From: Pseudomonadota bacterium
GTDB lineage: Bacteria > Pseudomonadota > Alphaproteobacteria > Rhizobiales > Beijerinckiaceae
Reading direction: 5' to 3'
Assembly (NCBI GenBank): GCA_021813805.1
Contig: JAKAJL010000002.1
Location: 88,143 to 152,142 of the forward strand
DNA: 64,000 nucleotides
Part shown: positions 7,699 to 17,331 of the stretch, one piece after another
How positions within the stretch are numbered: position 1 is the stretch's first letter
Layout: each line of letters opens with the position of its first letter
Notes under the pieces: generated by a model
Database searches by the model: none
The model's input: the letters and a program-made list of their open reading frames with translations, nothing else
What the model was told of the DNA's origin: nothing
Position numbers and translations under genes: made by a program

Positions 7699-8925
7699 AT
7701 GCACGGACACTCGACTTTTGAGCCGAAGAACGGCTTCGTGAAATGGCTTGAGGCGCGCCTGCCGATTTTGAGCTTCTCGCACGAATCCTTCGTCGCCTAT
7801 CCGACCCCGAAGAACCTCAACTACTGGTGGACCTTCGGCGCGATCCTCTCCTTCATGCTGGTCGCGCAGATCATCACCGGCGTGGTTCTGGCCATGCACT
7901 ACACGCCGGAATCGACGATGGCCTTCGACTCGGTCGAAAAGATCATGCGCGACGTGAACTGGGGCTGGATGCTGCGCTATGCCCATTCCAACGGCGCGTC
8001 CATGTTCTTCTTCGCCGTCTACATCCACATGTTCCGGGGCATCTACTACGGCTCCTACAAGGCGCCGCGCGAGGTGCTGTGGATCCTCGGCGTGATCATC
8101 TTCCTGTTGATGATGGCCACCGGATTCATGGGCTATGTCCTCCCCTGGGGCCAGATGTCCTTCTGGGGCGCGACCGTCATCACCAATCTGTTCTCGGCGA
8201 TCCCCTTCGTCGGCGACCAGATCACCGTCTGGCTGTGGGGCGGCTATTCGGTCGGCAATCCGACGCTCAACCGCTTCTTCTCGCTGCACTATCTACTGCC
8301 CTTCGTGATCGCGGCGGTGGTGGGCCTGCATGTCTGGGCGCTCCATGTCGTCGGTCAAAACAATCCCGACGGCGTCGACATCAAGGATGTCAAGAAGGAC
8401 AGCGTGCCCTTCACGCCCCATGCGACGATGAAGGATTCGCTTGGCATCGCGGTGTTCCTGCTGCTCTACGCCTGGTTCATCTTCTTCGTGCCGAACTATC
8501 TCGGCGACGCCGACAACTACATTCCGGCCAACCCGATGAAGACGCCGCCACATATCGTTCCGGAATGGTATTTCCTGCCGTTCTACGCGATCCTGCGCTC
8601 GATCCCGAACAAACTCGCCGGCGTCGTCGCCATGTTCGCGGCGATCGCCCTGCTGGCCTTCTTGCCCTGGCTCGACACGTCCAAGGTCCGCTCGGGCAAA
8701 TATCGCCCGCTGTTCAAGATCTTCTTCTGGATCTTCGCGGCGACGGCGATCGGCCTTGGCTATCTCGGCGCCATGCCTCCGGAGGGCGGCTATGTCCTGG
8801 CCGCGCGCCTGCTGTCGGTGTCCTATTTCGCCTTCTTCCTTGTCATTCTGCCGGTGCTTGGCCTCGTCGAAAAGACCAAGCCGGTTCCCGCAACCATCGC
8901 CGACGCGGTTCTCGCCAAGCACTGA
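7699..8925 (+). CDS. petB: Cytochrome b of the bc1 complex
   Basis: 408 residues from ATG 7699. A polytopic membrane protein with the four-helix heme core ([53 protein letters not shown]) and the quinol-oxidation-site motif PEWY ([11 protein letters not shown]). Cytochrome b and c1 are separate genes here, unlike the fused fbcH of Bradyrhizobium/Rhodopseudomonas. It follows petA by 56 bp. Confidence 0.95.
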   Translation: MHGHSTFEPKNGFVKWLEARLPILSFSHESFVAYPTPKNLNYWWTFGAILSFMLVAQIITGVVLAMHYTPESTMAFDSVEKIMRDVNWGWMLRYAHSNGASMFFFAVYIHMFRGIYYGSYKAPREVLWILGVIIFLLMMATGFMGYVLPWGQMSFWGATVITNLFSAIPFVGDQITVWLWGGYSVGNPTLNRFFSLHYLLPFVIAAVVGLHVWALHVVGQNNPDGVDIKDVKKDSVPFTPHATMKDSLGIAVFLLLYAWFIFFVPNYLGDADNYIPANPMKTPPHIVPEWYFLPFYAILRSIPNKLAGVVAMFAAIALLAFLPWLDTSKVRSGKYRPLFKIFFWIFAATAIGLGYLGAMPPEGGYVLAARLLSVSYFAFFLVILPVLGLVEKTKPVPATIADAVLAKH

Positions 8926-8951
8926 ACGGCCGAATTCGAGGAACTCCAACA

Positions 8952-9785
8952 ATGGCTTTCATGAAAAAATTCGGACTCGCAGCAGCGGCCGTGATCGGGC
9001 TCGTCGCGCTCTCCACCCCCAGCCTGCGCGCCGCCGAGGGCGCGGAGGAGCCGCAGCCGACCCGCCAGAACTGGACCTTTGCCGGCGTGTTCGGCACGTT
9101 CGACAAGGCGCAGCTGAAACGCGGCTTCCAGGTCTACAAGGAAGTCTGCTCCAGCTGCCACGCGCTGCACATTCCGATGCGCACGCTCGCGCAACCGGGC
9201 GGCCCCGGCTTCACCGAGGACGAGGTCAAGGCGCTCGCCGCGACCTATACGGTCCACGACGGGCCGAACATGCAGGGCGAAATGTTCGACCGGCCCGGCC
9301 GTCCGGCGGATTATTTCCCGGCGCCCTTCGCCAATCCTGAAGCCGCGGCGGCCGCCCTCGGCGCCGCGCCGCCCGACATGTCGCTGCTCGGCAAGTCGAT
9401 CAAATATGAGCGCGGCTTCCCGAAATTCCTTTGGGATCCGCTGCCTTTGCCCGGCGCCGTTTATCAGGAAGTCGGCCCGGATCTGATCTACGCCATTCTC
9501 AATGGCTATACCCATGACGACGACCCGAACTGGAACCTCTATTTCCCGGGTCACAAGATCGCCATGCCCAAACCTTTGACCGACGGCCAGGTCCAATACA
9601 AGGACGGCGCGCCTGCCACCGTCCAGCAATACGCGAAAGACGTTTCGGCCTTCCTGTTCTGGGCCTCCGAGCCCAACATGGAATATCGCAAGCTGATCGG
9701 CCGCCGCGTGCTGGTCTTCCTGCTGGTCTTCGCGGTCCTGCTTTATTTCACCAAGAAGAGGATCTGGGCCGACGTCGCCCACTGA
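8952..9785 (+). CDS. petC: Cytochrome c1 of the bc1 complex
   Basis: 277 residues. A cleavable signal peptide (about residues 1-28) precedes the mature domain. Heme c binds at CSSCH (C66, C69, H70). The family blocks follow: PNMQGEMFDRPGRPADYFP, GPDLIYAILNGY and WNLYFPGHKIAMPKPL, the last with the axial methionine. One C-terminal helix (RVLVFLLVFAVLLYF) anchors it. It passes electrons to a soluble or membrane cytochrome c. Last gene of petABC, with a terminator 25 bp downstream. Confidence 0.95.
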   Translation: MAFMKKFGLAAAAVIGLVALSTPSLRAAEGAEEPQPTRQNWTFAGVFGTFDKAQLKRGFQVYKEVCSSCHALHIPMRTLAQPGGPGFTEDEVKALAATYTVHDGPNMQGEMFDRPGRPADYFPAPFANPEAAAAALGAAPPDMSLLGKSIKYERGFPKFLWDPLPLPGAVYQEVGPDLIYAILNGYTHDDDPNWNLYFPGHKIAMPKPLTDGQVQYKDGAPATVQQYAKDVSAFLFWASEPNMEYRKLIGRRVLVFLLVFAVLLYFTKKRIWADVAH

Positions 9786-9809
9786 TCTTCTCGCCGGCGC
9801 AACGCTCGA

Positions 9810-9836
9810 GAGGCCCCCGTGCGGGGCCTCTTTTTT
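9810..9836 (+). terminator. Intrinsic terminator of petABC
   Basis: GAGGCCCC (9810-9817) pairs with GGGGCCTC (9823-9830) across a five-base loop and is followed by six T residues. It is the clearest rho-independent terminator in the window. Confidence 0.9.
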
Positions 9837-9849
9837 GCGGCGCTCGCGA

Positions 9850-10116
9850 TTAGCGGCGCTCGATCTCGGCGCCGCCGTGGGCCGCCCGTCCGCCCTTGCG
9901 GCCAGCCGTCTTGGCGAGATCCTTGTCGCGGGCGAAGCTGCGATTCGCGGGACTTACGCTGCGCCCGCCCTTGCGCCCGGCCTCGGCCGCCAATTCGGCG
10001 TTCTGCGAAAAGCTTCTCTTCTCGCGCGGCACGCTCTCGCCGCCCTTGCGCGCAATGGCGCGCTGCTTTTCGGGATCCATCGAGGCGAAGCCCCGAGCCT
10101 TTTTCGTCGTTTCCAT
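9850..10116 (-). CDS. KGG-repeat stress protein (GsiB/YciG-like)
   Basis: 88 residues, very hydrophilic. Three KGG motifs occur, in the pattern basic-x-KGG: IARKGGESV, AGRKGGRSV and TAGRKGGRAA. The opening is ARGFASMDPEKQRAIARKGG. This is the stress-induced KGG domain (PF10685), which is usually small, disordered and induced by general stress. GAGG lies about nine bases before the ATG. It is a single gene, convergent with petABC, sharing the short terminator gap. Confidence 0.8.
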   Translation of the reverse strand: METTKKARGFASMDPEKQRAIARKGGESVPREKRSFSQNAELAAEAGRKGGRSVSPANRSFARDKDLAKTAGRKGGRAAHGGAEIERR

Positions 10117-10286
10117 GACATGGACCTCATCGGCGCGATCCGGACGCGCTCAAAGCCAATATAGGGTCCAAACGCGCCAGGACGGCGTTCGGTCGCCCTG
10201 TCCGCGATCACGAAATGGTGAGGTCCGGCTTCGCCGCGCCTTCGCCTTTTTGCATCGCCAAATAAGGCGCGGCACAGGAGGCGCCC

Positions 10287-11681
10287 ATGTCGAAGTTTCG
10301 CACCGAAAAAGATTCCCTTGGAACGATCGAGGTCGCCGCAGACCGGCTCTGGGGCGCGCAGACCGAGCGCTCGCTGCGCAATTTCGCGATCGGCGGGCAA
10401 ATCATGCCGCATGAAATCATCCATGCCCTGGCTTTGGGCAAAAAGGTCGCGGCAAAGGTCAATGCGGAACTCGGCGCCCTCGATCCCAAATTCGCGGAGG
10501 CGATCGCCGGGGCGGCGGACGAGATCGCCTCCGGCAGGCTCGACGATCACTTTCCCCTGAAGATATGGCAGACCGGGTCGGGCACGCAGAGCCACATGAA
10601 TGTCAACGAGGTGATCGCCAATCGCGCCAATGAGGGCTTTGGGGCGGCGCGGGGCGCCATGGCGCCGATCCATCCCAACGATCATGTCAATCTCGGCCAG
10701 TCTTCGAATGATTCCTTCCCCACCGCAATGCATGTCGCGGCGGCGCTTGCATTGACCCATAGCCTGCTGCCGGCCCTGCGCCGGCTCGAAGCGAGTCTGG
10801 CCGCCAAGGCGCAGGCCTTTGCCGGACTGATCAAGGTCGGCCGCACCCATCTCCAGGATGCGACGCCGATCACGCTGGGCCAGGAATTTTCCGGCTACGC
10901 GGCGCAGGTTCGGTTCGGCGCCGAGCGGATCCAGGCGGCGCTGCCCGGTCTGCTCCACCTGGCCCAGGGCGGCACGGCGGTCGGCACCGGCGTCAATGCG
11001 CGCCGGGGCTTCGCTCAACGATTTGCGCAGGAAATGGCGCGCGAGACGTGCCTGCCGTTCAAGCCGGCGCGCAATGCCTTCGAGGCGCTGGCGAGCCATG
11101 ACGCCTTTGTCTTCGCCCATGGCGCGCTGGAGTCCGCCGCAGCCGGTCTGTTCAAGATCGCCAATGACATCAGGCTGGCAGGCAGCGGACCGCGCGCCGG
11201 TTTGGGCGAGCTGATCCTGCCCGCCAACGAACCGGGTTCGTCGATCATGCCGGGCAAGGTCAATCCGACCCAGGCCGAGGCCCTGACCATGGTCTGCGCG
11301 CGGGTGTTCGGCAACCAGACCGCCATCGCGTTCGCCGGCTCGCAGGGCCATTTCGAGCTGAATGTGTTCAAGCCGCTGATCGCCTTCGCCTTCCTCGAAA
11401 GCGCGCGCCTGCTCGCCGACGCCGCGGAAAGCTTCGCTGTCCATTGCGTGGACGGACTCGAAGCCAACGGCGTGAAGCTCGATGAGGCGATGCGCCGCTC
11501 CCTGATGCTGGCGACGGCGCTCACGCCGCGGATCGGCTACGACAAGGCGGCGGAAATCGCCAAGGCGGCGGAAAAGAACGGGACAAGTCTGCGTGAGGAG
11601 GCAATTCGCCTGGGCCATGTCCGCCCGGAAGACTTCGACGCCTGGGTGCGCCCCGAGGACATGCTCGCGCCCAAGGACTGA
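10287..11681 (+). CDS. fumC: Class II fumarate hydratase
   Basis: 464 residues. It interconverts fumarate and malate in the TCA cycle, oxygen-stable and iron-free, as a homotetramer. Family blocks: [63 protein letters not shown], and the signature [13 protein letters not shown] near residue 318. GGAGG lies five bases before the ATG. The start and end match the usual length. Confidence 0.95.
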   Translation: MSKFRTEKDSLGTIEVAADRLWGAQTERSLRNFAIGGQIMPHEIIHALALGKKVAAKVNAELGALDPKFAEAIAGAADEIASGRLDDHFPLKIWQTGSGTQSHMNVNEVIANRANEGFGAARGAMAPIHPNDHVNLGQSSNDSFPTAMHVAAALALTHSLLPALRRLEASLAAKAQAFAGLIKVGRTHLQDATPITLGQEFSGYAAQVRFGAERIQAALPGLLHLAQGGTAVGTGVNARRGFAQRFAQEMARETCLPFKPARNAFEALASHDAFVFAHGALESAAAGLFKIANDIRLAGSGPRAGLGELILPANEPGSSIMPGKVNPTQAEALTMVCARVFGNQTAIAFAGSQGHFELNVFKPLIAFAFLESARLLADAAESFAVHCVDGLEANGVKLDEAMRRSLMLATALTPRIGYDKAAEIAKAAEKNGTSLREEAIRLGHVRPEDFDAWVRPEDMLAPKD

Positions 11682-12653
11682 TCAGGGCAGGCGCGCGTCG
11701 CCGAAACAGGCGACGATGGCGTCATGGGCCTGCATCTGTTGATCGGGGGTCAAGGCGTTGCCGGCAAGGCGCGGCCAGAAGCCCGCGGCCTTGGCGCGCG
11801 ACACCACGCAGGCGCAGGTCTTTTGGCAAAGGTCGGGCTGATCCGCCTCGCGCACGCATTGCTGCGCGCATTGGCCGAGAAACAAGCGTTCCTGCCACGG
11901 CGAAACCAGGACAAGCGCGAGCAGGGCGAAAGCGCCGTAAAATACGGGCTGATGGACGAGATAGAAGAAAAGCGAATTTCGCCCGAAAAAGCTGAGGATT
12001 TTCGCGGACGATGACGCTGAGTCCCCTGTCTTTCTCGTGAAGACAGAAAGCTTTGCCGCCACCACGCCGAGCAGAACGACGCCGAGCCAGGGAAAAAGCG
12101 GCTGGTAGTCGTTGCTCGGCGGCTCGAAGGTTCCAAGCCCCGTCCACCAGAAGACCTTGGCGTTGAAGAAAGGCCCGGCCAAAAATTGGGGGGCGGCGAT
12201 CGCGAGCGCGGCCAGCGCCAGAACGAGCAAAACCGGCGCGTCGACCAGCGGCGCGGCGATCAGGCTGGCCGCGGCGATCAGGTGGAGAATGCCGAAAAAG
12301 ATCGGCGTTTCCGGGAAAAGCTGGAAAGAGACCGCGCTGATCGCGCCCGCCGCGGCGACAATGATCGCCCAGCGCCGCCAGAAGGCGCGGCTGCGCAGGA
12401 GTTTTCCGCGTTCGCGCCGTGAAAGCACGAGGCCGATTCCGACCAGGAACAGGAAACTCGACGCAATGGCGCGCCCGATCCAATGGAAGCCTTGCGAATA
12501 AAGCAGGGCCGGATCGATCCAGCGGAAATGGCCGAGATCCCAGGTGACATGGAAGGCGAACATCGCCCAGAGCGCGAGTCCGCGCGCCGCGTCAATCCAG
12601 ATCAGACGCGCGGGCTTTGTTGCGGGCGCGAACTTGGCGGGAGGAACATTCAT
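11682..12653 (-). CDS. DUF1624 membrane acyltransferase-like protein
   Basis: 323 residues. It starts RLIWIDAARGLALWAMFAFHVTWDLG, the DUF1624 / heparan-alpha-glucosaminide N-acetyltransferase-like opening with its Asp-Ala-x-Arg-Gly motif. About eight hydrophobic helices follow. The last ~65 residues after the final helix are soluble and hold five cysteines (ECAQQC-like pattern: CAQQC, CQKTCAC) and a small C-terminal domain. Its ATG overlaps the stop of the upstream gene (ATGA), so the two are an operon. Substrate is unknown; related proteins transfer acyl groups to sugars. Confidence 0.7.
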   Translation of the reverse strand: MNVPPAKFAPATKPARLIWIDAARGLALWAMFAFHVTWDLGHFRWIDPALLYSQGFHWIGRAIASSFLFLVGIGLVLSRRERGKLLRSRAFWRRWAIIVAAAGAISAVSFQLFPETPIFFGILHLIAAASLIAAPLVDAPVLLVLALAALAIAAPQFLAGPFFNAKVFWWTGLGTFEPPSNDYQPLFPWLGVVLLGVVAAKLSVFTRKTGDSASSSAKILSFFGRNSLFFYLVHQPVFYGAFALLALVLVSPWQERLFLGQCAQQCVREADQPDLCQKTCACVVSRAKAAGFWPRLAGNALTPDQQMQAHDAIVACFGDARLP

Positions 12654-13615
12654 GGAAGGAAATGCGAGAAGATCATGTCCGGCGCCGAGAGATTGTGGCG
12701 CGAGGGGACCTGTCGCCCCGCCCAGATTTCGGCGACCCAAGCGCCGGGGAAGCTCATGACCGGGGATTCGCTCCAGCCCTTGCCGCCCTTCTCCCGCCAG
12801 CCGATCCGGGCGACGTCGGCATTGGTCTCGGTCGTGTACATCGAGCGCAGCGCTGCGAAGGGCAGGTTGTCCGGCATGGCGCCCGAATAATCGACGGCAA
12901 GCGCGACATGGTCCTGATCGACCTGCTTGACGGTCACTGTCGCCGAGCCGCCGCGCGCGAAATTCAGGGTGAAGGCCTTCTTGGCGGGATCGAAAGCGAT
13001 GTCCTTGATCGCGACGATCGGGCGCGGGCCGGCGGAAGAGTCCTGGATTTCCAGCGGCCCGATCTGGAACGACGAACCATAGGCCGTCCAGCGCATGTCG
13101 CCGAAAGGCAGGGGGCGGATGCGCCAGTTGCCGTCGGCCGGATAGAGGACGAGCACCTCCTCCGCGCGCTCGCGGAAAAGCATCCACAGCTGGATATAGG
13201 CGAAGCCGCTTTCGACATGGTCGCCGACCTTGATCGGTATGTCAGTTGGGCGCCAGAAATTCCGGTCGATCAGGCCGGTCAGCCAGAGGGTCGGGGATTC
13301 GAAAAAGGTTTTGCGCGGCAATGCGCCTTCGGCGTGCGGCATGTTGCAGGCGGAAAAATCCGGGGCCCAGCGGTCCTTGCCGATCATGCCGATGAAAGCG
13401 GGATGGACGGCCTGGACCTCCATGTGCCGGACTTGCGGCGAGACAAAGTCCAATTCGACATTGTCGCGCTCGGCGCAGATTTCGGGGGTCGATTTGTTCA
13501 CCACCTTGACCGCAAGTTCGGCCCCGAAATCCCTGTCGCCCTGGGCCCGTAACGGAGACGCGAGCGCCGGCGCGATAAGAAAGAGGGCGGCCAAGGCAAG
13601 ATGACGTGGGGACAT
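12650..13615 (-). CDS. Conserved exported protein, unknown function
   Basis: 321 residues from ATG 13615; the frame upstream to 13717 adds 34 residues without a signal-peptide character. A Sec signal (MSPRHLALAALFLIAPALASPLRAQ) directs it to the periplasm. The mature part is beta-rich with motifs such as DFVSPQVRHMEVQAVHPAF and LNFARGGSATVTVKQVD. I do not recognise a named family. It is translationally coupled to the DUF1624 protein, which suggests a joint role in envelope glycan or lipid modification. Confidence 0.6.
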   Translation of the reverse strand: MSPRHLALAALFLIAPALASPLRAQGDRDFGAELAVKVVNKSTPEICAERDNVELDFVSPQVRHMEVQAVHPAFIGMIGKDRWAPDFSACNMPHAEGALPRKTFFESPTLWLTGLIDRNFWRPTDIPIKVGDHVESGFAYIQLWMLFRERAEEVLVLYPADGNWRIRPLPFGDMRWTAYGSSFQIGPLEIQDSSAGPRPIVAIKDIAFDPAKKAFTLNFARGGSATVTVKQVDQDHVALAVDYSGAMPDNLPFAALRSMYTTETNADVARIGWREKGGKGWSESPVMSFPGAWVAEIWAGRQVPSRHNLSAPDMIFSHFLP

Positions 13616-13929
13616 GGGGCGTTTCCGTGCGGCTTGTCCGGCTTTAAGCCCGCCGCGCGGCCATGGCAAGCGCCGGAAAGGCGTCGATCCTAGCGCCTCG
13701 ACGCTAGCGTTTGACAAGTCCTTAAAATCATATAAAACATCATATAATATTATTAATATACTGAATTACTGTAATTTTGTAGTTAAAGTTGAATCTTGGC
13801 GGCGATAGAAACTGCGCTTGGGGCGGGCCGGGGGCCGCGCCGTTTCGCGCTTAAGGCTGGCTCTTGCGCCCTGAAATGTTTATGTAAAGGGCGAAAACGC
13901 AGCGGCGTGGCTTGGGAATTTCCGGGTAA
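13616..13929. other. Intergenic region with an AT-rich island before ribA
   Basis: 314 bp between two divergent genes. Positions ~13720-13795 are unusually AT-rich (about 80% A+T; ATAATATTATTAATATA within it) in an otherwise GC-rich genome. The rest is GC-rich and holds no convincing ORF. The island could be a promoter UP region or a nucleoid-protein site for ribA. I checked by eye for the conserved parts of an FMN (RFN) riboswitch and did not find one. Confidence 0.5.
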
Positions 13930-15030
13930 ATGACGGATATAACGTCTCTTTTCTCTTCTCCTTCGGTCTCCGGGACGCTTGCCGTCGAGCGCGCGATCGC
14001 GGAATTGCGCGCCGGCCGCCCGGTCGCCCTGACCGAGGGCGCGGCGCGGCTTCTGGTCTTTCCCGCCGAAAATCTCGACCGCGAATCCGCCGGTTTGATC
14101 GAAAATCTCGCTAAAGGCCGCGCCAATCTGGTCCTGTCCGTGCAGCGCCTGCGCCGGCTCGGCGTCGAGCGCGAGCGGCCCGGCGCCATTGCGACCCCGC
14201 GTCTCGATGTCGAGCGGGTTGGCGCTCTGCTGGCCGATGAGGAGGCGCGAATCGACGCGCCCGTGGCTTCGCCGGGCGCGGCGGAAGAGGCGGCGCTCGA
14301 CCTGCTGCGCCTCGCCAATTTGCTGCCCGGCGCGATCGTCGCGCCCTTGCCGGCGCCCCTGCCGCAATTGCAGGAGGTTTCCGGCGCCGATGTCCGTTCC
14401 TACCGCGCCAAGAAAGTCCTGTCGCTCCATCTGGTCGGGCGGGCGCCGGTTCCGCTCGAAGGCGCGCCCAATTCCGAGATCGTGGTGTTTCGCGGCGGGG
14501 AGGGTCTGCGCGACCAGGCGGCGGTGATCGTCGGGAAGCCCGATCTCTCCGGCCCGGTCCATGTCCGCCTGCATTCCGCCTGTCTCACCGGCGACCTTTT
14601 TGGCTCGCTGAAATGCGACTGCGGCGACCAGTTGCGCCACACCGCGAAAATCATGGCCGAGAGCGGCGGCGGCGTGATTCTCTATCTGGACCAGGAAGGG
14701 CGTGGCAACGGCCTCGCCAACAAGGTGCGCGCATACCGGCTCCAGGCCTGCGGCCACGACACCTATGACGCCGACGAAATTCTGGGCTTCGGCCTCGACC
14801 AGCGCCGCTTCGGCTATGCCGCGCGCATGCTCGACCTGCTCGGCGTGACCCGGGTGCGGCTGATGACCAACAATCCGGCCAAGATCGAGGCTCTTCGCGC
14901 GGCGGGACTCGACGTGACCGACCAGCGCATCCAGGGCCGGCCGACGCCGCAGAACATCCATTATCTTGCCACCAAGCGCGATCGCGCCGGCCATTATCTC
15001 GACGTCGATCTGCCGCCCGCCGGCGGCTGA
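13930..15030 (+). CDS. ribA: GTP cyclohydrolase II with degenerate RibB-like N-terminal half
   Basis: 366 residues. The C-terminal ~200 residues are GTP cyclohydrolase II: RLHSACLTGDLFGSLKCDCG with zinc cysteines C218, C229 and C231, LDQEGRGNGLANK, and LMTNNPAKIEAL. It opens the imidazole ring of GTP in the first step of riboflavin synthesis. The N-terminal ~150 residues (AVERAIAELRAGRPVALTEG) look like a RibB (DHBP synthase) half without its acidic active-site motif, a layout common in Hyphomicrobiales. The true DHBP synthase is probably encoded elsewhere. Confidence 0.9.
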   Translation: MTDITSLFSSPSVSGTLAVERAIAELRAGRPVALTEGAARLLVFPAENLDRESAGLIENLAKGRANLVLSVQRLRRLGVERERPGAIATPRLDVERVGALLADEEARIDAPVASPGAAEEAALDLLRLANLLPGAIVAPLPAPLPQLQEVSGADVRSYRAKKVLSLHLVGRAPVPLEGAPNSEIVVFRGGEGLRDQAAVIVGKPDLSGPVHVRLHSACLTGDLFGSLKCDCGDQLRHTAKIMAESGGGVILYLDQEGRGNGLANKVRAYRLQACGHDTYDADEILGFGLDQRRFGYAARMLDLLGVTRVRLMTNNPAKIEALRAAGLDVTDQRIQGRPTPQNIHYLATKRDRAGHYLDVDLPPAGG

Positions 15031-15080
15031 GCGCCGACTGGCTTTCCGCTTCTTCGCCCTCGCGGCTTTTTCGTAGCGGC

Positions 15081-17186
15081 CTATTCGGCGATGACGTGGC
15101 GGATGTCGACTGCCTCGAACGGATACTCCGCCGGAAGGCGGGTCCGCGCCTTGGTTCCCGGCAGGATTTCGAAACGCGGGTCGAAATTCACCATCGTGAC
15201 GGCCAGCTTTTTCAGCAGGCCGACATCGCCTTCCGCCTTGGCCGTTCCGTCCTTGATCTGCGCTTCCAGCGACTTGGCGCCGGTCATGGTCCTTTCGAGG
15301 TCGGAGCGGTCGATGGTGAGCGTCAGGTCCGGCTTCGGCGCCTGAAAGCCCTTGATGTTGGTCAAGGTGGCGTTTTCGAGCTCGACGATGAATTTCTCGC
15401 CGTTGTCGGGCGTCACGAGATTGATGGTGAAGCGCAGGTCCTGCGCCTTGCGGCTGTCCATGCGGATCGCCAGGAAGTCGAGGAACAATTCGGTCGACAT
15501 GGCGCGGATGACGTCCGGGCTGGCGCTGTCGGCCGACTGGCCCTGCGGGATGCCCGAACGCAGCTCATAGGCGCCGGCGAGGAAGCTGTTGCGCAGGCCC
15601 GGATTTTCCTGCTGATAGCCGATCTGTTCGAAAATATCGGCGAGCAGGTCCTTGGCCTCCTGGTTGTCGGGCTGGGCCTGAACCAGTTTGTTCATGATTT
15701 CCGAGGCGAGGAGATATTGGCCCTGGTCGTGGAGTTCGCGGCCGCGCGCCATGATTTTTTCGGCGCCGCCCATCATTTCGACGTAAAGCGGCGCGGAATC
15801 GGCGGGCGAGAGCGGGATCAGGGTCGCAGGATTGCAGTCCCAGAAGCCGAGATAGCGCTGCACGACGCCGCGGCTGTTGTGCTGGGGCGAGCCGTGATAA
15901 CCGCGGCAATACCACTTGTTCTGCAGGCTTTTCGGCACTTCGTAGACGTTGTGGATCTGGTTGATGGTCACGCCTTGATTGGCGAAATGCAAAACCTGGT
16001 TGTTCATGTTGGCGTAGAGATCGCGCTGGGCCCGCAGCACGTCCTGAATCCGCTGGTTGCCCCAGCGCGGCCAATGGTGCGACGCGAACATGACCTCGGC
16101 TTCCAGGCCGAAGCGGTAGAGCGCGTCATTGATATATTTCGACCAGTTGAGCGGATCGCGCACCGGCGCGCCGCGCAGGGTATAGATGTTGTGCAGCGTG
16201 GCGGTGACGTTTTCCGCCGTCCACAGCGCCTTCATGTCGGGGATATAGGTGTTCATCTCCCGCGGCGCTTCGGTGTTCGGCGTGTTCTGGAAGACCATCC
16301 GCACGCCGTCGACCTCGAACTCCTCGATCGGCTTTTCCACCAGGCGGGTCGGCGCGATCAGGCCGCTCGCGCCGGATGAGACGCCCTGGCCGAGGCCCTG
16401 GCCGACATAGCCATAGGGGCTCGCCGGCAGCAGCACGCCATATTGATAGAACAGCCGCCGGTTCATGGCGTTGCCGGCGAAGACGTTCTCGGAGATGGCG
16501 AATTGCATGAAGCCGCCGGGGGCGATCACCTCCACCTTGCCGGCGCGCACGTCATCTTCGTTGACAAGGCCGCGCACGCCGCCCCAATGATCGCCGTGGG
16601 TGTGGGAATAGATCACCGCCGTCACCGGCAGGCCCTGGCCGACGTGCTTCTGGAACAGCTCCAGCGAGGCGCGCACGGTTTCGGCGCTGACCAGCGGGTC
16701 GAACACGATCCAGCCCTTCCTGCCGCGCACGAAGGTGAGGTCCGAAAGATCGGCGCCCCGCACCTGATAAATGCCGGGAATGACTTCGTAGAGGCCGTAA
16801 TTGTTGTTCAGCTTGGACTGGCGCAGCAGCGAGGGATGGACGCTGTCGTAGGAGTCGCGCTCTTCAAGGAACTTGAACCGTTCCATGTCCCAGGCGACAT
16901 GGCCGTCGGCGGCCATGATCTTGAGATCGGGCATGGGGGCGATGAGGCCCTTTTTCTGTTCCTCGAAATCGCGGACGTCGTCGAAGGGCAGCGTGTCCCG
17001 GGCGTGTTTCAGCAGGTCGAGGGTGAATTTGGACGGCGCCTTGCCCTTGGGGTGGAAATGCCCTGGCGCCGGCGGGGACGCGGCCTCGGCCCGCGCCATG
17101 GCCGCCTCGAATATCCCGTCGCCGGCCAAAGCGAAGGCGGCGCCCAGGCTCGGGATCGACTTGATGAGATCGCGTCTGGTCGTCAT
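15081..17186 (-). CDS. SdsA1-type alkyl/aryl sulfatase, exported
   Basis: 701 residues. A twin-arginine leader (TTRRDLIKSIPSLG) suggests folded export. The metallo-beta-lactamase domain has the dinuclear zinc motif SHTHGDHWGG near residue 192, the downstream NTEAPREMN block with its glutamate, and ASHHWPRWGN. A dimerisation/helical region follows and an SCP2-like lipid-binding domain ends the protein (~580-695, LDFLAIRMD... LTLTIDRSDLE). This is the layout of SDS hydrolase SdsA1 and yeast Bds1, which cleave primary alkyl sulfates to alcohol and sulfate. Divergent from a LysR regulator. Confidence 0.9.
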   Translation of the reverse strand: MTTRRDLIKSIPSLGAAFALAGDGIFEAAMARAEAASPPAPGHFHPKGKAPSKFTLDLLKHARDTLPFDDVRDFEEQKKGLIAPMPDLKIMAADGHVAWDMERFKFLEERDSYDSVHPSLLRQSKLNNNYGLYEVIPGIYQVRGADLSDLTFVRGRKGWIVFDPLVSAETVRASLELFQKHVGQGLPVTAVIYSHTHGDHWGGVRGLVNEDDVRAGKVEVIAPGGFMQFAISENVFAGNAMNRRLFYQYGVLLPASPYGYVGQGLGQGVSSGASGLIAPTRLVEKPIEEFEVDGVRMVFQNTPNTEAPREMNTYIPDMKALWTAENVTATLHNIYTLRGAPVRDPLNWSKYINDALYRFGLEAEVMFASHHWPRWGNQRIQDVLRAQRDLYANMNNQVLHFANQGVTINQIHNVYEVPKSLQNKWYCRGYHGSPQHNSRGVVQRYLGFWDCNPATLIPLSPADSAPLYVEMMGGAEKIMARGRELHDQGQYLLASEIMNKLVQAQPDNQEAKDLLADIFEQIGYQQENPGLRNSFLAGAYELRSGIPQGQSADSASPDVIRAMSTELFLDFLAIRMDSRKAQDLRFTINLVTPDNGEKFIVELENATLTNIKGFQAPKPDLTLTIDRSDLERTMTGAKSLEAQIKDGTAKAEGDVGLLKKLAVTMVNFDPRFEILPGTKARTRLPAEYPFEAVDIRHVIAE

Positions 17187-17288
17187 GATTCTTGCTCCCG
17201 TTTTGCGCCGTGGCGCCCATCAGTTCGGTTTTGGCTATGAGGCAATTTGAGGCTATTCCGAATTGATCTGTGCGTCCAATACCGTAAA

Positions 17289-17319
17289 AGCTATCGATCA
17301 ATTCATGTGAGCTATCGAT
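17289..17319. promoter_or_regulatory. Direct repeats AGCTATCGAT, 21 bp apart (LysR operator candidate)
   Basis: AGCTATCGAT occurs at 17289-17298 and 17310-17319, exactly two helical turns apart, just before the LysR-type gene. The core GCTAT also occurs at 17234 and 17252 nearer the sulfatase start. The position between divergent regulator and target genes is typical of LysR binding regions. Confidence 0.5.
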
Positions 17320-17331
17320 TCTCCCGAATTC

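Noticed and set aside
13616..13929. FMN riboswitch before ribA
   Set aside because: The conserved RFN parts such as GATTCAGGG and the paired arms are not present by eye.
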